This document shows positions 25,407-34,098 of a stretch of DNA of 59,304 nucleotides, piece after piece (positions within the stretch are counted from its first letter, which is position 1; the number at the start of each line of letters is the position of its first letter). Under the pieces are notes generated by a model. That model saw only the letters and a list, made by a program, of their open reading frames with translations, did no database searches and was not told where the DNA came from. The position numbers and the translations under genes were made by a program. The DNA is from Streptomyces phaeolivaceus (lineage in GTDB: Bacteria > Actinomycetota > Actinomycetes > Streptomycetales > Streptomycetaceae): NCBI RefSeq assembly GCF_009184865.1, contig NZ_CP045095.1, positions 1 through 59,304 on the forward strand, written 5' to 3'.

Positions 25407-25421
25407 GCTGATAACAAGCCC
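25407..25421 (-). promoter_or_regulatory. Shared upstream element, copy 2
   Basis: GCTGATAACAAGCCC, the complement of GGGCTTGTTATCAGC at 16689. It lies 102 bp upstream of the leftward gene starting at 25305, in the same relative orientation as the other copies. Confidence 0.55.
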
Positions 25422-25474
25422 AGCGGTGCGGGACGGCCGAAGATCGGCAGAACCGAAGCGGCTGCACCGGGGGG

Positions 25475-27646
25475 TCAGGCCGTAGCGATACGGCGCTCGA
25501 TGCGGGCCCTGGCGGCGGCGTGGTCGCCCCGGCCGTCGGCGGTGCGGGGATAGCGGCGGCGGGGCGCTCGGGTGAGCGTGGTGAGCACCAGGGCGGTCTG
25601 CTCCTCGTGCGTCTGGACGCCCGTGCGCACTCCGGCCTTGGGGGCGCGCATCCACTCCTCCTCCTGGCGCCACCACCGGTACAGCTCGGTCTCGACGGCG
25701 TACAGGCGGGCGCGGGCGGCGAGTCGGCCGTGGGTGCCCAGGGCCTTCGCCGCGGCGACCAGGGAGCCGGGCCGGGGGCGGTAGTACGGGGTGCTGGAGC
25801 GCTCGGCGGCGAGGGTCTGGCGGCTGGTGTGCTGGTCGGCTCCACGGCGGCGGAGAACGGCTCCTGCGGCCGTACGGCAGCGCTCCCCCGGGGCGGCCTG
25901 GCAGGTCGGGCACTCGTGGTGAACCGTCATCACCACGCGCGTGGCGACCAGCAAGTCCCGCATCCGGGCGAGATGCTTGGCGACGGTCCGGGCGCTGTAG
26001 CCGGTGCGCTGGCAGATCTCGGCGAGGCTGAGGGACCGGTCGGCGTGCTCGGCCAGCTGCTGGTAGACCCGGCCCGCGTGGTGGCCCAGCCCGCCGGCGT
26101 GCTTCTCAGTGCGCCGACCGTGGGAGAAGAGGTCGGCTTGACCTGCGGCGAGACGCTTTTTAAGGCGGGAGATCAGGGGGGTGCGGGTATCCCCTAGGGG
26201 GGGCGGGGTTCCTTGTGTCCCACCCCGTGCAACGGAGGCGAAAGCAGGGTGCGAAGCGGTGACGGGGAGCAGCTCGTAGGTACCGGCTGGGCCGTTGTCG
26301 GTGGCGCTGCCCAGCCAGGTGTCGAGCTGCAGGCGGCCGAACGCCCGGTGCATGGTCGAGCGGCCGGTGCCGGTGGCGATGGCGGCCCGGCGCACGTCCA
26401 GACTCAGCACGGTGCTGCCGGACTGCAGGGCGAGCAGACAGAACAGATCCAGCGCGGCCCGGTCGGCGGGACCGGACTCGATGGCCCAGCGCTCCGGGCA
26501 GGCGTCAGCACCCCGCTGCAGCTGCTCGACCAGGGCGACGGTCTCGGCGACGGTCTCCGTGCGCTGCAGGGCCTCCTCCGTGTGCGGCAGCCTGCTCGCG
26601 TACTCCACGCAACGGGCCCACTGGCGTGCCAGCTTCTCCTCGGCGTCGATCTCGTCCAGCGCCACGCGCAGCGTGCCGAAGCCCGGCGCGGTGCACACAT
26701 GCAGCAGCCCGCCCTCGCGGTACCGGCGGTCATCCATCAGCCGCTCGACCATCGGCAGCGTCCAGCGGCGCAGGGCCAGCCGGGTCAGCAGCGAGCCGCA
26801 CACCTCGCTGACCCGGTCGGCCGGCGGGCGGCGGGTGAGCAGCGCCATGGTCTCGCGGTCCAGCACGGTGGTGGGCGTGCCGTCGAGACGGGGGCCCAGC
26901 TTGTCGTCGAGGACCTCGGCGAACTGGTCCTGGCCGACCACCTTGGGGCGGAAGTCCTCGCGGGCCGGGACGGCGTCGATGATGAGCAGCAGCCGGAGGA
27001 ACGCGTCGGACGGGTTACCGCACGTGGCCGGGGTGAGCAGGTCGGCGGCCCGGCGGGGGTCCGCCGGGCTCATCAGCTCGCTGCGGCCACCGTTGCGGTG
27101 CGGGGCACCGATCGGCCGGGCGGCGCCCGTAGACGACTTGAGCAGGCCGTAGTCGAGCGTGGGCAGGCGCTTCGCGGCGGCCACGGCGATGGACTCGACC
27201 AGCGTGGCCTCCAGCAGCGTCTCGGCGGCCACCCACACGTGCCGTCCGCCGGCGGATCCGGAAGCGGCGACCACGTAGGTCAGCCCGGCCTCCTCCATCC
27301 AGCGCAGCAGAGTTGCGAGGTCGGGGCCGACCTCGCCACGCTTGTCGTCGAGGTCGAAGAGCAGCCAGCGGTAGCGGCGGAACACCGACGACAGGTAGAC
27401 GGCGTACGGGCCGCGCGGCGGCGTCTTCGGCAGGTAGCGCAGATCGAGGTACTTGTGCAGCCATTTGCCCTCGGAGGACCGGGTGTCGACGCGCACCGAC
27501 AGCCGCGGGGACAGCTGCAGAAAGAGCTTCTGCAGGTCCACGCGCGCGGCCCGGGGAGCGGGCAGAACACCGGTATGAGGATTGTGGTTCGGGGCAGATG
27601 ACGGGCTGTGCACGCCCGGTTCCCCGGACACTCCGGGGTCGGGCAT
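25475..27646 (-). CDS. AEP-type primase / candidate replication initiator
   Basis: 723 residues from the ATG at 27646, just downstream of a promoter and palindrome. An archaeo-eukaryotic primase-like core is seen: RWLLFDLDDKRGEVGPD near residue 95 gives the DxD metal site, and SGSAGGRHVWVA near 128 the SxH-type nucleotide site; ARPIGAPHRNGG follows. A winged-helix-like segment is near 590-625 (SLAEICQRTGYSARTVAKHL), then CPTCQAAPGERCRT, an actinomycete zinc motif. Primase plus DNA-binding domains next to a structured RNA and a small ribbon-helix-helix protein is a plausible plasmid replication unit. An upstream ATG at 27754 would add 36 unlikely residues. Confidence 0.75.
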   Translation of the reverse strand: MPDPGVSGEPGVHSPSSAPNHNPHTGVLPAPRAARVDLQKLFLQLSPRLSVRVDTRSSEGKWLHKYLDLRYLPKTPPRGPYAVYLSSVFRRYRWLLFDLDDKRGEVGPDLATLLRWMEEAGLTYVVAASGSAGGRHVWVAAETLLEATLVESIAVAAAKRLPTLDYGLLKSSTGAARPIGAPHRNGGRSELMSPADPRRAADLLTPATCGNPSDAFLRLLLIIDAVPAREDFRPKVVGQDQFAEVLDDKLGPRLDGTPTTVLDRETMALLTRRPPADRVSEVCGSLLTRLALRRWTLPMVERLMDDRRYREGGLLHVCTAPGFGTLRVALDEIDAEEKLARQWARCVEYASRLPHTEEALQRTETVAETVALVEQLQRGADACPERWAIESGPADRAALDLFCLLALQSGSTVLSLDVRRAAIATGTGRSTMHRAFGRLQLDTWLGSATDNGPAGTYELLPVTASHPAFASVARGGTQGTPPPLGDTRTPLISRLKKRLAAGQADLFSHGRRTEKHAGGLGHHAGRVYQQLAEHADRSLSLAEICQRTGYSARTVAKHLARMRDLLVATRVVMTVHHECPTCQAAPGERCRTAAGAVLRRRGADQHTSRQTLAAERSSTPYYRPRPGSLVAAAKALGTHGRLAARARLYAVETELYRWWRQEEEWMRAPKAGVRTGVQTHEEQTALVLTTLTRAPRRRYPRTADGRGDHAAARARIERRIATA

Positions 27647-27660
27647 GAGCTGTCCGGCAC

Positions 27661-27702
27661 CGTAGCGGTCCGCTACGATGGGAGGGCTCCTTAACTCAAT
27701 AG
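27661..27702 (-). promoter_or_regulatory. Promoter and palindrome of the primase gene
   Basis: On the minus strand TTGAGT near 27697 and TAGCGG near 27671 with an 18-bp spacer resemble a promoter. The -10 lies in a palindrome CGTAGCGG-T-CCGCTACG (27661-27677), a good operator position for copy control. The mRNA leader would be only about 10-15 bases. Confidence 0.5.
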
Positions 27703-27759
27703 AACGCCGAAGCCCCCTCTCGCCTTGACGGCGGAGGGCTCCGAACGCGGCCATCCAGG

Positions 27760-28052
27760 TCGCACGAAAGAGCAGGGCTCCGGGGCTCTTTGGTTAGGGG
27801 ACCACCGCCCGTCAGACGCCGTGGAAAGCGTCTGGGGGCTCGATCTCACCTCCTCCGGTGTGGGCGAGGGGTCCGGTTGGGAAGCCGGGCCGCTCTGGTC
27901 TGTCAGGTAGGTGGTCGGCTGGGGAGCCGACCGTGGGTGGGTGTTGCAGGGTGAAAACTGATTGGGATTCAGCGGGCTGGCAGGCCCGTAGTGCTGAGTC
28001 CCTCGTACGTCGAACGGCGGGGCCCCGGTTGGATGACCGGGGCATTTTTCTT
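27760..28052 (+). ncRNA. Structured noncoding RNA with repeated UGG-hexaloop hairpins
   Basis: No gene is credible here, but about eight hairpins follow each other and end in an intrinsic terminator. Visible stems: AAAGAGC/GCTCTTT (27767-27791), AGACGC/GCGTCT (27814-27833), CCGGT/GCCGG near 27873-27888, GGTCGGC/GCCGACC (27913-27932), GGGATTCAGC/GCTGAGTCCC (27964-28002) with inner GGGC/GCCC. Four apical loops are UGGGAA, UGGGGA, UGGCAG and UGGAUG, all six bases starting UGG. A TTGACG -35 hexamer lies at 27725-27730. It is divergent from the primase gene, so copy control or a protein-binding decoy RNA are possible. Exact 5' end unknown. Confidence 0.6.
28022..28049 (+). terminator. Intrinsic terminator of the noncoding RNA
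   Basis: Arms GCCCCGGT and ACCGGGGC with loop TGGATG, followed directly by ATTTTT. A T-run is rare for this GC-rich sequence, which supports a real factor-independent terminator for rightward transcription. Confidence 0.8.
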
Positions 28053-28072
28053 GCCCTTCGACGGTTCTGCGG

Positions 28073-28351
28073 CTAGCCGGTCAACGGAAGTTGCTCGGCG
28101 GTCTCCTCCTCTTCGATCTCGGCGAGCCGCCACAGCGGCACACCGTTCTCGTTGAGCTGGTCCTGCTCGACAAGCCGCTTGAGGTAGAGGCCCATCGTCA
28201 TGCCCGCAGCCTTGGCGTTGATGAACGCCTGGGCGTGGACCTCGGCAGGAACCATGCCGGTGAGGCGGACCATCCCCTTGCGATCGGCGTGCACCATCGG
28301 CGCGAGGTACTCGCGCTCTTGAGAGTTACGTGATCCGTAGGGCCTAGCCAT
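28073..28351 (-). CDS. Small ribbon-helix-helix-like DNA-binding protein
   Basis: 92 residues. The segment KGMVRLTGMVPAEVHAQAFI then NAKAAGMTMGLYLKRLVEQ gives the strand-helix-helix pattern of CopG/Arc-type repressors. The N-terminus is basic, the end acidic and finishes in LPLTG; with no signal peptide or membrane helix this is not a sortase signal. Placed beside the noncoding RNA and primase gene, it is a candidate copy-number regulator. No clear ribosome-binding site; possibly leaderless. Confidence 0.7.
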   Translation of the reverse strand: MARPYGSRNSQEREYLAPMVHADRKGMVRLTGMVPAEVHAQAFINAKAAGMTMGLYLKRLVEQDQLNENGVPLWRLAEIEEEETAEQLPLTG

Positions 28352-28923
28352 GATCGCAATCCAACAGCATCACGGTTCACGTACACAACTCTGGTGGGGT
28401 GTGTCGCCGAAGATTTCCTGTGAGGCGGGCGTTTATCTCCTGAGATCCTGTGTCGCGGGAGGCCAGCGGAATGACGGGCCATCACCGCAGTTCGACCGCT
28501 TTCGAGTTGGGGACACCGCGATCGGCTCGCCGAATCGGATATCCGTCCGTCCCGCTGCCGGCCGACGGCTGCCCTCGATCCGGTCATCCCGGAATCCCCT
28601 CCTGCACTGCTCCATTGACGGCCCTTCATAGCCGTAGACGTGTCGGCCCCCGAAATCGTTACAGCTTCGGGGACACGAGTTTTCGCACGTCAGGTGGTGT
28701 CCCCCGGGGCGGGAAAGCGGGCGGGTGGTTCCCGATGGGCGTCCCGTCTCCCGGGAGACGGCTGTCCGGGCCGGGCCGTACGGCGGGCATGGGGGTCGTG
28801 TCGTCACACTGGGGGAACGTCGTCCGCCGGATTTTGTGACACCCCTCCTGCAGGGCTCCGGAAGCGGAACGGGGCGCCTCCCGTGAGAGACGCCCCGCTA
28901 GTGGCTGGCTCAGCCCCGCCCGC
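28352..28923. other. Gene-free stretch
   Basis: 572 bp in which open frames look random on both strands. It is less GC-biased than its neighbours and may be remnant sequence. At its right end a hairpin, GGGGCG (28871-28876) with CGCCCC (28891-28896), probably terminates the acetyltransferase operon. Confidence 0.5.
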
Positions 28924-29475
28924 TCAGGCGGTATCCCCGTTCTGGTGGGAGGCAGCCGGGTTCACGGGGCGGAGCATGACGGCGAAGTTCGGGGAGTCGG
29001 GGAAGGGCTGGCGGTTGCCGACCTTCTGGTACCCCCACTGTTCGTAGAGGGCTTGGACCTTGGGGTGGTCGGGGTCGACCAGGAGTACGGCGAGGGCCTC
29101 GGGCCGGTTGGCGAGCAGTGCGGTGTGGAGACGGTCGGCGGTGCCGGTCTTCCGCCAGGCGTGGCGGACCATCAGCTCGGAGAAGGAGAACGTCGAGTCG
29201 TCGGCCGGCGCGTCCTGCAGGTGCTCGCGCCACCATTCGCGGCCCGGGGTGGCGGGGGCTCCGTAGGCGAAGCCGACCGGCTCCTCGCCCTCGTAGCCGA
29301 TGACACAGGCGAATCCGGGGTGGCTTCCCCAGTGGTCGACGAACCAAGGGAAGCGCTCGTCGAACTCGGTCATGTCGTCCGCGTAGGCGTCGGCGTGGAC
29401 GTCGAGGAGGGTTTGCCGGATCTCCGGGAGATCGTCGTGCCCGTAGTGGCGGAGATCAACGGTCGCCGTGGTCAT
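28924..29475 (-). CDS. GNAT-family N-acetyltransferase
   Basis: 183 residues. ATG overlaps the stop of the TPR gene (ATGA) and GGAGC lies 8 bp upstream. GNAT features: ACVIGYEGEEPVGFAYG (strand pair), FSELMVRHAWRKTGTADRLH (acetyl-CoA loop region) and VQALYEQWGYQKVG near the end. Substrate cannot be told from sequence. Translational coupling to the HTH/TPR regulator makes it part of that regulatory unit, opposite the kinase operon. Confidence 0.85.
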   Translation of the reverse strand: MTTATVDLRHYGHDDLPEIRQTLLDVHADAYADDMTEFDERFPWFVDHWGSHPGFACVIGYEGEEPVGFAYGAPATPGREWWREHLQDAPADDSTFSFSELMVRHAWRKTGTADRLHTALLANRPEALAVLLVDPDHPKVQALYEQWGYQKVGNRQPFPDSPNFAVMLRPVNPAASHQNGDTA

Positions 29476-30470
29476 GGGGTGCTCCATTCGGTCCGGTAGC
29501 GGTCGGCCCACTCGTGTGCGATCCGGGGCGGGGCATGGGTGATCAGGTCGCGCTGGAAGTCGCCGAGCAGCTGGCGCATGCGGCCGGGAAGGGGGTCACC
29601 GGCCATGATCTGGAAGACGTCGGTGCTGGTGGCGTACGCCTGCTCGACTTCGTCCTGATGAAGCTGTGCGAGCGCGAGGCGCGCGGTGGTGTGCGCGCGG
29701 TTGCGGCGGTAGGTCTCGGGCAGGGCGGTAAGTGCCCGGTAGGAGGCGGCCTCGGCCTCGGCCGGGTCGCCGACCACGTCACGGACGATCGCCGTGAGGG
29801 AGTACAGCTCGGCGGGACCGTAGAAGGTGATCCAGGCGGACCGCGGCGCCGTGGTGTCGGCCTTGGACAGGGCCTCTTCGGCGCGTCCGAGGGAGCGCAG
29901 AGCCGCGCGCCGGTCACCGGCGTGCGCGAGGCCGATGGCGGTCCGGGCGTGGGCGAGGGAGGCGTGCAGTCGGCTGCGCCGGGCGGCCCACGTCGCCTGG
30001 GCGGCCTGGGCGGCGGCCACGGCTTCGCCGAAGTCCTTCCGTTGGCGGGCGAGCATCGCGCGCAGGTTCCAGACCTGCATGGTCATCTCGGGGTCCTGGG
30101 CCATGCCTGCCAGGGTCAGGGCGCGGTCGAGATGCTTGCCGGCGCCGTCGAGCTGCCCGGCGTCGATCAGGGACCACCCGGCGGTGGCCGTGAAGTCGGA
30201 GGCCAAGGCGTACAGCCGCGCGCGTACGCGCTGGGTGCTGGATCGCTGCTGCAGGTCGAGGGCTTCGGCGGCGCCGGCGAGGGCCGCGCGTTCGAGGGCG
30301 TTGTGCCCGCCCCGTTCGGCATCGAGGGCGGTGAGGGTGTCGATGCTGTCGCGGAGCCGGATCACGTCGGAGGTGCCGACGCGGAAGGGGCGGGGTGCGG
30401 CTGCTATGAGGGGTACGGCGACGGCGGCGGCGGTGCCGGTGGCCGCGCCGCAGAAGCGGCGGCGGTGCAC
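29472..30470 (-). pseudogene. TPR-like C-terminal part of a split HTH regulator
   Basis: 332 codons from a GTG. It begins HRRRFCGAATGTAAAVAVPL, a motif typical of the linker after the HTH in Streptomyces regulators, then helical TPR-like repeats (ALTLAGMAQDPEMTMQVWN, LRAMLARQRKDFGEAVAAAQ). It lies in the same reading frame as the HTH gene upstream, separated by one TAG (30531-30533) and 20 codons, because of a perfect 127-bp tandem duplication. I read this as the separated half of one regulator of about 430-470 residues. It may still be made from the GTG, as no ribosome-binding site is evident but it is coupled to the next gene. Confidence 0.65.
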
Positions 30471-30644
30471 TGAGGGGTCCTCCGGTGGTGGTTCAGGGGC
30501 GGTGGCGGATCTCCCCGCGGGGTGCGGCTGCTATGAGGGGTACGGCGACGGCGGCGGCGGTGCCGGTGGCCGCGCCGCAGAAGCGGCGGCGGTGCACTGA
30601 GGGGTCCTCCGGTGGTGGTTCAGGGGCGGTGGCGGATCTCCCCG
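30391..30644. repeat. Perfect 127-bp tandem duplication
   Basis: 30391-30517 and 30518-30644 are identical at all 127 positions, implying a recent event. The unit covers the linker between HTH and TPR parts of a regulator. As 127 is not a multiple of three it shifts the frame, and copy 2 supplies the stop that ends the HTH part. Confidence 0.95.
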
Positions 30645-30884
30645 GGGCACGAACCCTAAAGCCGCCATGGTCTGGCCGGTGACGGCTTCCAGAGCACGGC
30701 GCTGGCGTTCCTGGGGCCACCGGTTCTCGCAGGACAACCACCGGAACACGGTCCGTTCCACGGTGGTGCCGAGTCGGCCTGTGAAGTCCCGGATCGCCTC
30801 GTTCACCGCGTCCGCCAGTTCCTCGGCCGACGTCTGATGTTCCGTCATCCAGGCGGCTAAAGCGTCGTTTCTGGTCTCCGCCAT
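30531..30884 (-). pseudogene. HTH N-terminal part of a split XRE/TPR regulator
   Basis: 117 codons. Residues 1-80 are helical with an HTH-like unit (SAEELADAVNEAIRDFTGRL, TVFRWLSCENRWPQERQRR) as in Streptomyces XRE-type regulators whose second half is TPR. After FVPRG the frame runs into low-complexity Pro sequence and stops. One extra G in the CCCCGGGG run at about 30643 would restore the expected linker frame. A TAGCGT -10 lies about 12 bp upstream of the ATG, so the mRNA may be leaderless. Divergent from the kinase operon it probably controls. Confidence 0.65.
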
Positions 30885-31087
30885 GCAGTCACGCTAGGTG
30901 GTGCGGACCATCACGAACAGTAAAGAGCCAGTCAAGTCGTCAGTCGGAGCGCGGGCGGCTCGCGCAACTTCGTCATGGCCGACGAATGGTGACGGTGAGT
31001 TAGCTGTTGTGTACGGCCCCATCGCGTCCCCGTTCCCCCGTGAGGATGCGGTGGGGCACCGCCCACATCGCAAGCGCTGAGGCGACG
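30885..31087. promoter_or_regulatory. Divergent promoter region of regulator and kinase operon
   Basis: 203 bp between divergent genes and AT-richer than either side (GTTAGCTGTTGTGTACGG near 31000). It should contain the leftward regulator promoter and the rightward operon promoter. I see no clean palindrome. Confidence 0.45.
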
Positions 31088-31357
31088 ATGACCCAAACCG
31101 CGCAGCAGACGACCGGCCACGTGAGCACCGCCCGCGGCCTGTTGCACCGTGACCACCGCTGGCTCGGCCGGGAGGTCGAGGACACCGCATCCGGCCGTCG
31201 GGGAGTTCTGCGGGCCATCGCTCCGGACGGCGACAAGCCGCGACCGGTGGCATGGCTGCAGCCGACGGGCGGGGGGACGGAATGGACCACGGACCCTGGC
31301 TCGCTGGCCAACCCTGCTCCCCTCACCCCGGACACACACCAGGGGGAGGCACGGTGA
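31088..31357 (+). CDS. Small conserved-looking protein, first gene of kinase operon
   Basis: 89 residues, ATG 5 bp after GAGG. Sequence features: REVEDTASGRRGVLRAIAPD then RPVAWLQPTGGGTEWTTDP, a compact beta-like unit of the kind that recurs in small Streptomyces proteins near XRE regulators. The last 15 residues are extended and Pro-rich. No signal peptide. Its stop overlaps the next start (GTGA). It could be a regulator, or a substrate of the kinases downstream; the sequence does not decide. Confidence 0.7.
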   Translation: MTQTAQQTTGHVSTARGLLHRDHRWLGREVEDTASGRRGVLRAIAPDGDKPRPVAWLQPTGGGTEWTTDPGSLANPAPLTPDTHQGEAR

Positions 31358-31770
31358 GCGGTGCGCACGGCCGTCCCTCGGAGACGCAGACCGCCGTCAC
31401 GGTGCTGTGCGACCCCGATGGCTCGCTCACCCGGGAGCTGCCCCTCGACCGGGAACCGGTCATGCTGCTGGCCCTCGCCGTGATCGCACTGCCCACGACC
31501 GGGAACACGCTCCCGCCGGGGGACTGCGAGCAGATCGCCCGGCTGATGGCCGGGCACGCACACCTCGTCGCTGACGAAGTACGGGCGCTGTGTGCCCAGC
31601 TGCCGCGCCTGAGCCCGCTGCGCCCGCTCACCGAAACCGTGCTCGGCGAGGCACGCCGGCGTCTGTCGGTGGAGCCCCGCCCCACCCTCGCCTCGGCGCA
31701 GAACCGGGCCCGGGTCGTTCGCATCCTGTACGAGCGTCTCGACCGGCTGCAGGACCTTCCGCCTTCCTGA
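31354..31770 (+). CDS. DUF6415-like protein
   Basis: 138 residues, GTG start with GGAGGCAC just upstream, coupled to the previous gene. Helical throughout: LPTTGNTLPPGDCEQIARLM, ALCAQLPRLSPLRPLTETVL, then ARVVRILYERLDRLQDL. The pattern fits DUF6415 proteins, which occur beside XRE regulators and natural-product genes in Streptomyces; function unknown. I recognise it from general pattern, not an alignment. Confidence 0.65.
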   Translation: MSGAHGRPSETQTAVTVLCDPDGSLTRELPLDREPVMLLALAVIALPTTGNTLPPGDCEQIARLMAGHAHLVADEVRALCAQLPRLSPLRPLTETVLGEARRRLSVEPRPTLASAQNRARVVRILYERLDRLQDLPPS

Positions 31771-31945
31771 CCATCTCTCCCCGAGACGCCCGATGCCCTC
31801 CCCGTGGGCTCGGGCGCAACGGGAGTCCCCGGCAGGTGCGCCCGCTCCCCAACCCACCTGCCGGGGACTCCCGTCCAGCCACCATGCGCCGACCTCAGCC
31901 CGGTGCCCCGGGTGAGGTTTCCATCCACTGCCGTTGGAGGCGTAC

Positions 31946-33175
31946 GTGAGCACCACAGCCGTGAGCACATCGCCCGAACCCGTTCCCCCCGTCCCGGACG
32001 CCGGCGAGGTGTTCGCCTTCGCCACCCGCGAGATCGCTGCCGCTGCCGCCGACCTGTGGCCGCGCGCCGACGTCGACCTCGGCGACCACGTCCCGAGCGT
32101 CACCGGCTACGTGCGCCGGATCCGCGTGGACGGGCGCACCCTGTACGCCAAGTACGCCTTCCTGGGGGTGTCGCTGGTCTCGCTGCTGCGGGGCGCCTGC
32201 GGCCCCTGGCCGGACGTCCGGGAGGCTCAGCAGGCGTACGTGCAGCGGGCCGGCGCGCTGATGGACCGGGAGGCCGCGCAGCTGCGGCTCCTGGCCCAGC
32301 AGGGCTCTCTGCGGGTCTGTTCCGTGGCCGGACTGGCGCGCGGGGTGCTGTTTACCGAGTCGGTGACCGGCCCGACCCTGGCCGACCTGCTCCTGCAGCG
32401 TCCGCACGATGCGGCCGAACTCCTCGGCGGCACGTTCGGCGAACTGCGGCGGCTTCACCACCCGTCCGCGGCCCGGCTGCTGGGCCCGGCCCGGGTCATC
32501 GGGGAGCGCAGCATCCGGGGGACCTTCCAGCGCAAGTTCAACGGGCTGAGCGGCCCGACCTACGTGGAACGGCTCGGGGCCGCACGGTGCGCGGCCGGCG
32601 ACCGCGACCTGGTCGTCGGACTGCTGCGCGACGTCGTGGTCCGGCTGCACCGGCTCCAGACCACGGGACTGCCCCAGCAGGCGAGCAGGAGGGTGCTGGC
32701 GTACGGGGACCTCAAGCCTGAGCACGTGGTCTTCCCCGAAGGAACATCCGGTCAGCCGGTGTTCATCGACCCCGGCCTGCTGCTCGCCCCTCCCGCCGTG
32801 GATGCCGCGAAGCTGATCAGCCGGACCGTGCTGCTGCTGGCCGCTGCCCGGCCCGGCGGCGAGACGGGCCAGCAGGCCATGGACGGGGTCAGCGCCTTCG
32901 CCGCGGCACGGACGGACGTCCTGCCCGCCCGGGTCCGCCGCGCGTGGCTGCGGGAGCTGCTGGTGCTGTGGCTGATGGACAGCGTCAACATCCTCACCAC
33001 GTACCTGTCCGCGCCCGGCGCGCTGCCGCTGCCCGACCGGGGCAACGCGCTCGTCGGCCGGGCCGTCGACCTGTGCGAGATGGCCGACCAGCTCAGCTCG
33101 GAGCTGGCGGCCGGCGCCGATGCGCGCGCCGTGTGGGACAGCGCGCTCGGCCGGGCTCAGGCGGTGGCCGCGTGA
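31946..33175 (+). CDS. Aminoglycoside-phosphotransferase-like kinase
   Basis: 409 residues, GTG 5 bp after GGAGG. Kinase-like features: RTLYAKYAFLG (phosphate-anchoring lysine), RVLAYGDLKPEHVVF near residue 255 as the catalytic loop (GDxKPEH in place of HGDxxxxN) and QPVFIDPGLLL near 275 as the metal-binding loop. The fold is that of APH/choline-kinase enzymes, so a small molecule or a protein may be phosphorylated. It starts 175 bp after the DUF6415-like gene and overlaps the next gene (TGATG), forming a three-gene coupled set. Confidence 0.75.
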   Translation: MSTTAVSTSPEPVPPVPDAGEVFAFATREIAAAAADLWPRADVDLGDHVPSVTGYVRRIRVDGRTLYAKYAFLGVSLVSLLRGACGPWPDVREAQQAYVQRAGALMDREAAQLRLLAQQGSLRVCSVAGLARGVLFTESVTGPTLADLLLQRPHDAAELLGGTFGELRRLHHPSAARLLGPARVIGERSIRGTFQRKFNGLSGPTYVERLGAARCAAGDRDLVVGLLRDVVVRLHRLQTTGLPQQASRRVLAYGDLKPEHVVFPEGTSGQPVFIDPGLLLAPPAVDAAKLISRTVLLLAAARPGGETGQQAMDGVSAFAAARTDVLPARVRRAWLRELLVLWLMDSVNILTTYLSAPGALPLPDRGNALVGRAVDLCEMADQLSSELAAGADARAVWDSALGRAQAVAA

Positions 33176-34098
33176 TGCCGGGGCCGGTGGGCTCGGTCGG
33201 AGTCGTCGGCGCGGGTGCCGTCGGCCAGACCGTCGCGGCCACGCTGGTGTCCTCCGGCATCTGCCATCGCCTGCTCGTCGTCTCCCGCACCATCGAGCAG
33301 GCGGCGGCGCTGGCCGCTGACCTCGACGACATGCGCCAGACCACGGGCTCGCCGGTGCACCCCGAAGCCCGCCGTGCGGCGGACCTGACCGGCTGCCACG
33401 CCGTCGTCGTCGCCGTGCGGGCCACGTTCACCAACACCCGTGCCGACGACGTACGGATGGGCGGCGCGGCGGCCAACGCTCCCGTCATCCGCGCTCTGGC
33501 CACGGCGCTGTGCGGCTACCAGGGGACCGTGCTCGTGGTCACCAACCCGGTCGACCTGATGACCCGGCTGTTCGCCGAGACCTCCGGCTGCCCGCGCGTG
33601 TACGGGATCGGCTCGAACCTCGACTCCGCCCGCTACCGGCTCACCCTGGGCCAGCTGCTCGACGTGCCCGCAACCGCCGTGCACGGCCACGTCATCGGCG
33701 AACACGGCGACGGCGCGGTGGTGTGCGCCTCGTCGACCACCGTCAACGGCACGCCCGCCGTGATCCCCCTTGCGGAGGTACGCGCGGAACTGCGTACCCG
33801 CCCCGGCCGGATCAGCGCCGGCGTCGGCCGCACCCGCTCCGGACCCGCCGGAGCCGTGCTGTCCACCCTGCACAAAACCCTCGGCCTGGTCGACGGCACC
33901 GAGGAACTGACCTGCGAGCACCGCGGCGACTGGCTCGGAATTCCGTTGCGCTTCACCGCCGGTCAGCCCGTAGCGTGCCTGCCTGCCCTCGACGCGGGCG
34001 AAGACGCGCAACTGGCCGCGACCGTCACCAAACTCCGTGGCGCCTACCAGGCGTTACGCCGTCCTGCCCCATCTTCGACCCGACTGGAGACGACGTGA
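33175..34098 (+). CDS. Lactate/malate dehydrogenase-family protein
   Basis: 307 residues, ATG overlapping the kinase stop. Rossmann start VGVVGAGAVGQTVA, the NPVD motif VTNPVDLMT near residue 122, SNLDSARYR near 147 and the catalytic-His motif GEHGDGAV near 183 are all kept, so NAD-dependent 2-hydroxy-acid oxidation/reduction is likely. The C-terminal part diverges from housekeeping LDH. Placed between two kinases, it may act on a phosphorylated or special 2-oxo acid rather than lactate. GTGA overlap with the next gene. Confidence 0.85.
   Translation: MPGPVGSVGVVGAGAVGQTVAATLVSSGICHRLLVVSRTIEQAAALAADLDDMRQTTGSPVHPEARRAADLTGCHAVVVAVRATFTNTRADDVRMGGAAANAPVIRALATALCGYQGTVLVVTNPVDLMTRLFAETSGCPRVYGIGSNLDSARYRLTLGQLLDVPATAVHGHVIGEHGDGAVVCASSTTVNGTPAVIPLAEVRAELRTRPGRISAGVGRTRSGPAGAVLSTLHKTLGLVDGTEELTCEHRGDWLGIPLRFTAGQPVACLPALDAGEDAQLAATVTKLRGAYQALRRPAPSSTRLETT

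Noticed and set aside
27760..28052. The structured RNA as RNase P RNA, tmRNA, a tRNA-like element or a retron
   Set aside because: None of the diagnostic conserved blocks is present, there is no CCA-ended cloverleaf and no reverse transcriptase in the window.
28073..28090. LPLTG at the C-terminus of the 92-residue protein as a sortase signal
   Set aside because: No signal peptide, no membrane helix and no basic tail follow it; the protein looks like a cytosolic ribbon-helix-helix regulator.
28433..28807. Open frames in 28.35-28.92 kb as genes
   Set aside because: All have irregular codon use, no ribosome-binding site and no recognisable domain.
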